Origin: Symbiodinium natans
Taxonomy: Eukaryota; Sar; Dinophyceae; Suessiales; Symbiodiniaceae
Direction: 5' to 3'
NCBI GenBank assembly: GCA_905221605.1
Contig: CAJNDS010002666.1
Location: forward strand, 85,001 to 149,000
Length of the DNA stretch: 64,000 nt
The notes below the pieces were generated by a model. The model had not been told where the DNA came from. It ran no database searches and saw only the letters and a list, made by a program, of their open reading frames with translations. The position numbers and the translations under genes are program-made. Below are positions 62,801-64,000 of the stretch, piece by piece. Position 1 is the stretch's first letter; each line of letters opens with the position of its first letter.

Positions 62801-62950
62801 GCCGACCAAGCCCCAACATCCCAAACCTTCTGAACCGCCTCTGGCTGCACATTGTTGTGCAGTGTCCATAGTGTCCTGAGGGAAGGACTCCACGAAGCCG
62901 AAGCCTCCACAGCCCAGGAGGCCCAAACTCTTCAGCTGCTTCCTCCAGAA
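50844..62950 (-). CDS. AGC-family protein kinase (PKA/PKG-like), with two genes nested in its introns
   Basis: Sixteen exons join in phase to about 261 residues of kinase domain: 62950-62889, 62469-62427, 62353-62300, 62242-62190, 62109-62090, 61866-61818, 61759-61732, 55996-55928, 55798-55772, 53528-53469, 53285-53213, 53064-53002, 51373-51337, 51259-51226, 51159-51124 and 50920-50844. All catalytic elements are present: glycine loop GCGGFGFVE, lysine in TYALK, helix-C glutamate in EKAVHMQ, catalytic loop YRDLKPEN, metal-binding TDMGLAK (DMG for the usual DFG), activation loop [15 protein letters not shown], then DWWTLG, GHPPFE and ERLPMKKGG. The order and the T-loop place it in the AGC group. 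No cyclic-nucleotide-binding domain was seen; exons before 62950 and the C-terminal tail after 50844 are unresolved. Donors are 11 GC, 3 GA and 1 GT among the joined introns. The 5.7-kb and 2.2-kb introns contain other genes. Confidence 0.92.
51611..52268. repeat. (TCTCTTT)n pyrimidine array in a kinase intron
   Basis: CT dinucleotides at 51613-51640, a cactcc-type hexamer at 51645-51735, then about 70 copies of tctcttt with few slips. It lies in the 1.6-kb kinase intron between the exons 53064-53002 and 51373-51337. Ser/Leu/Phe frames are artefacts. Confidence 0.97.
52440..52775. repeat. Degenerate GGAGATATTTGGG repeat
   Basis: A unit of about 70 bp built on ggagatatttggga and tttggggttt recurs four to five times (about 52485, 52525, 52565, 52605, 52650, 52690). 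Within the same kinase intron. It resembles the GGGTTT-like tracts near position 1000. Confidence 0.7.
53649..55470 (-). CDS. BAR-like coiled-coil protein with C-terminal PDZ domain, nested in a kinase intron
   Basis: Three exons join in phase: 55470-55051, 54939-54871 and 54776-53649, giving 538 residues from ATG to TAG. Donors are GT (AAG|GTGGGA, TTT|GTAAAT). Residues 1-300 are mostly helical: LASLPH-like heptads are absent, but segments such as [20 protein letters not shown] and [15 protein letters not shown] have the helix pattern of BAR/arfaptin membrane-curvature domains. Residues about 300-460 are low-complexity, rich in Gln, Glu, Pro and His ([11 protein letters not shown]). Residues about 463-538 form a PDZ domain ([33 protein letters not shown]). 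A membrane-bound scaffold is the natural inference. BAR assignment is by pattern only; PDZ is firmer. The whole gene sits inside the 55771-53529 intron of the AGC kinase, same strand. Confidence 0.8.
56726..56750. repeat. Dispersed 25-bp motif (ccgaagcgggtcac variant)
   Basis: Copy of the motif listed at 48378, here with four to five substitutions, within the large kinase intron. Confidence 0.6.
57015..57162. repeat. Imperfect palindrome of about 145 bp
   Basis: The centre is near 57077. The arm ccgataagccgatac is matched by gtattggcttatcgg with one mismatch across a short loop, and ctcataag pairs with cttatgag further out, as aagccgat does with a cggctt-ended arm. It could fold as a long hairpin, as a foldback or MITE-like element would. 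No coding content. Confidence 0.65.
58215..60494 (-). CDS. MHYT-domain membrane protein with a SHQW/WVDY-type C-terminal module, nested in a kinase intron
   Basis: One uninterrupted frame of 759 residues from the ATG at 60494 to TGA. Residues 1-30 form a signal peptide ending in TLADA. Residues about 80-330 contain six or seven hydrophobic helices. The three MHYT-type motifs WCMHFVSM (132-139), SMHYLGM (211-217) and TVHYAGM (274-280) define the MHYT sensor domain, thought to bind copper and sense small ligands in bacteria. A charged helix follows ([19 protein letters not shown]). The cytosolic half carries [17 protein letters not shown] (413), [12 protein letters not shown] (453) and [14 protein letters not shown] (509-521), a TIR-like/HET-like arrangement I associate with protist and fungal proteins. 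The acidic tail is low-complexity. A sensor coupled to a signalling module is inferred. It lies wholly within the 61731-55997 kinase intron, same strand, and has no introns itself. Confidence 0.85.
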   Translation of the reverse strand: MRSSMSSLHLRLAFLGFLSWWGAFGTLADAAVAPKEQNEAAEESDNSFHSSWRSTGSATGFPRKLWPQKPVNGEPLDMHFDGFLVFLSVMVAVVGAFVTLTTSSYVQLVRSSCWYTVMVLQCGLGLGVATVWCMHFVSMRSFKLCAAFISDASMDVSFELGLTLLSAVSCWLFSCLAVHVCIGQVTVFQRGFQRGVRVPASGALLAVGIGSMHYLGMLAERGRFVIIYDGWLVLLNVLLCFVCSTGMMCIVAYLPNHTRWRCAGSVLMAILASTVHYAGMAPVAHMADSVGMTWSFFGPAGLKDVTAEASVIVSLFCDVLLMTGNAFYLEKIKDREKEDMEQELEYQHFVADAGRLMKKSRSMQFPLALIRADDFVKLGKLVSHESLRDRKLLIMLDTPRAAAKLRGQGCIIFFSHQWLSSLYPDPEGHQFSEMSSAIQALIMRVNDLTMHNIFVWVDYSSIPQCSAEQQQLAINSLPAYVSACSAFIIVAPQVLHSDVHRMCSFDSYSERFWCRLEVCCAVLTALSHHQATKSTDGSFLVTGSFARTVSLDMVPVSYDEEDDHRQRLYLAGDRKLKPLVVMGEDGLQDHFVDLLHVYGGELDCCARNHKTLTGEDVSCDKHRVVQALSGLYGTMMVQMLRIRRQNKSGNHLRRLLNLGEMFVRNRDVYFPTAYFGTRLDAMHEYVQNLSKFWQSSASSLESPSTQDSICFREMVADLDGDQLGGSSNAGSVADMDDTVLPQEDLDSQVTQDAIVRESV
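60600..61725. other. Kinase-intron sequence upstream of the MHYT gene
   Basis: Part of the large kinase intron. Short frames only. Sequence upstream of the MHYT start has no visible promoter element and no spliced-leader relic that I could find. Confidence 0.4.
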
Positions 62951-62999
62951 CTCACAGCCCTCAACAACTCGTATGGCATGGGTACGCAGTTGGAACTTA

Positions 63000-64000
63000 C
63001 AGTACCATGGTTCTCCACTATCAGGACTGAGGCCACTGCTACCACCACACGTCTGCAGCTTAAGGTTAGATGTGATTTCAATCAAGGCAACTGCATGCGA
63101 TCGCGAGTAACCTGCATCGTCTGAGGTCTTGGTGCTGCACGACCGCTGCTTAACGACACCCTTCGATGTGAGAATGATGTGAGAATGATGTGAGAGCTAG
63201 TGTCGAAGAAGGTCACGGGGTGCGACCACACGATCGTGGTTCACAGCGACTTCGCGCAGTGAGAAAGGATCTCTCCGGCACAGGGTTGCTTTCCACCTGT
63301 GCTTGGGTGCCTCGCTTGCCCACCGTTCCTTGCTCGTGTCGCCCCGTGCGATCCGAGCACTAGCGGCTTTGCGTTTTGCTCCCACATTAGGTTCTTCGTT
63401 CTTCGGTTTCTATCTTTACATTCATCTTTGAAGTCTCTGTGCACTGCGGATGTTGCGGCAGGTTCCGTACATTTGCCCGGTCTTGTTGTTAGGTTGTTCT
63501 GCTACAGCTTCCTGAACCCACATCCAGTCCTGCCAGTTTGCAGACATCCGAAACCTCAATCTTTCCCCAAACCTCCCGTGCTCCCTGCGACACGCTCCTC
63601 GATAAGGATGCAGCGCTTTTCAGAAGCATTGTCTGGATACTCTCTCTCGAATCTTCTACTTCACACTGTACCTTGCAAGAGGGTAGCTAGGCGTGTGCTA
63701 GTCAGACCCTGACAAAAAACCTTGTTTCCTCTGAGCATTGAGGCTTTCTACACAGCGGGCTGCCCGCCGGCTTTGCAAGAGACCACGCGCGAGCCCATGG
63801 CCTTTGGCTTTGAGAGGCTGGCTCGCGCTCTCCGTGCAGCAACGGCTCGTTGCGACAAGACCAGAAGCTGTGATGCCAGCACGAAGAAGAACAACAACCG
63901 GGGAAGTCAATGGTCGATAGCTGGGCCCATAGCATCTGCAAGCCTCAAAACAGCCCAACTTAAACAGACAGGCCACAGGAGCTGTGGAAACAAGTTCTCC
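63000..64000. other. Right end of the window, no supported gene
   Basis: Upstream exons of the kinase would lie here on the minus strand. I could not identify any. A short repeat tgagaatgatg occurs three times at about 63168-63195. Frames on both strands are short and overlap. Confidence 0.35.

Noticed and set aside
62111-63085. A separate N-lobe-only kinase at the right end
   Set aside because: Its last exon (FFGK) continues exactly into the exon at 55996, and no second C-lobe was found nearby, so one gene is the simpler reading.

Overview
The window looks like nuclear DNA of a dinoflagellate, most likely of the Symbiodiniaceae/Suessiales type. The evidence is indirect but consistent. Every gene I can identify lies on the minus strand. 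Introns are numerous and often very short (57-230 bp), and most use GC or GA instead of GT as donor, almost always with AG|G acceptors. Simple-sequence DNA is abundant, and TTTAGGG-like stretches are scattered about. The gene families (PPR protein, AGC kinase with a TDMGLAK motif, MHYT protein with a SHQW/WVDY-type C-terminal module) suit this group. No prokaryotic operon, insertion sequence, tRNA, rRNA or CRISPR array was seen. Exons were assembled by hand from splice phase and family similarity.

Layout, left to right: 1-2.4 kb is satellite and triplet-repeat DNA. A HECT ubiquitin-ligase gene occupies about 5.9-3.15 kb. 6.2-6.8 kb is a CTT array and 7.3-8.3 kb a weak unrecognised coding region. 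9.2-12.1 kb is a nearly 3-kb array of TTG-type repeats. A pentatricopeptide-repeat (PPR) gene is at 15.3-13.5 kb and an unrecognised coding region at 18.6-17.7 kb. A membrane-anchored coiled-coil protein is at 24.7-23.2 kb, a GT14 xylosyltransferase-like protein at 30.5-28.4 kb, and a secreted three-repeat cystine-knot-like protein at 34.1-33.4 kb. 37-40.7 kb is CA-rich satellite and a local duplication.

From 46 kb to the right end the genes are packed head to tail: the ribosome-biogenesis GTPase LSG1 (50.15-46.0 kb), then an AGC protein kinase spread over 12 kb (62.95-50.84 kb). Two introns of that kinase each hold another complete gene on the same strand: an intronless MHYT-domain membrane protein (60.5-58.2 kb) and a BAR-like/PDZ protein (55.5-53.6 kb). 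This nested arrangement, with the donor-site bias, is the most unusual thing in the window.

The genes do not form one pathway. They are a protein-turnover enzyme, an organelle RNA-binding protein, secretory-pathway proteins, a 60S-subunit export factor and signalling proteins. Most plus-strand open frames are artefacts of repeats or shadows of minus-strand exons.
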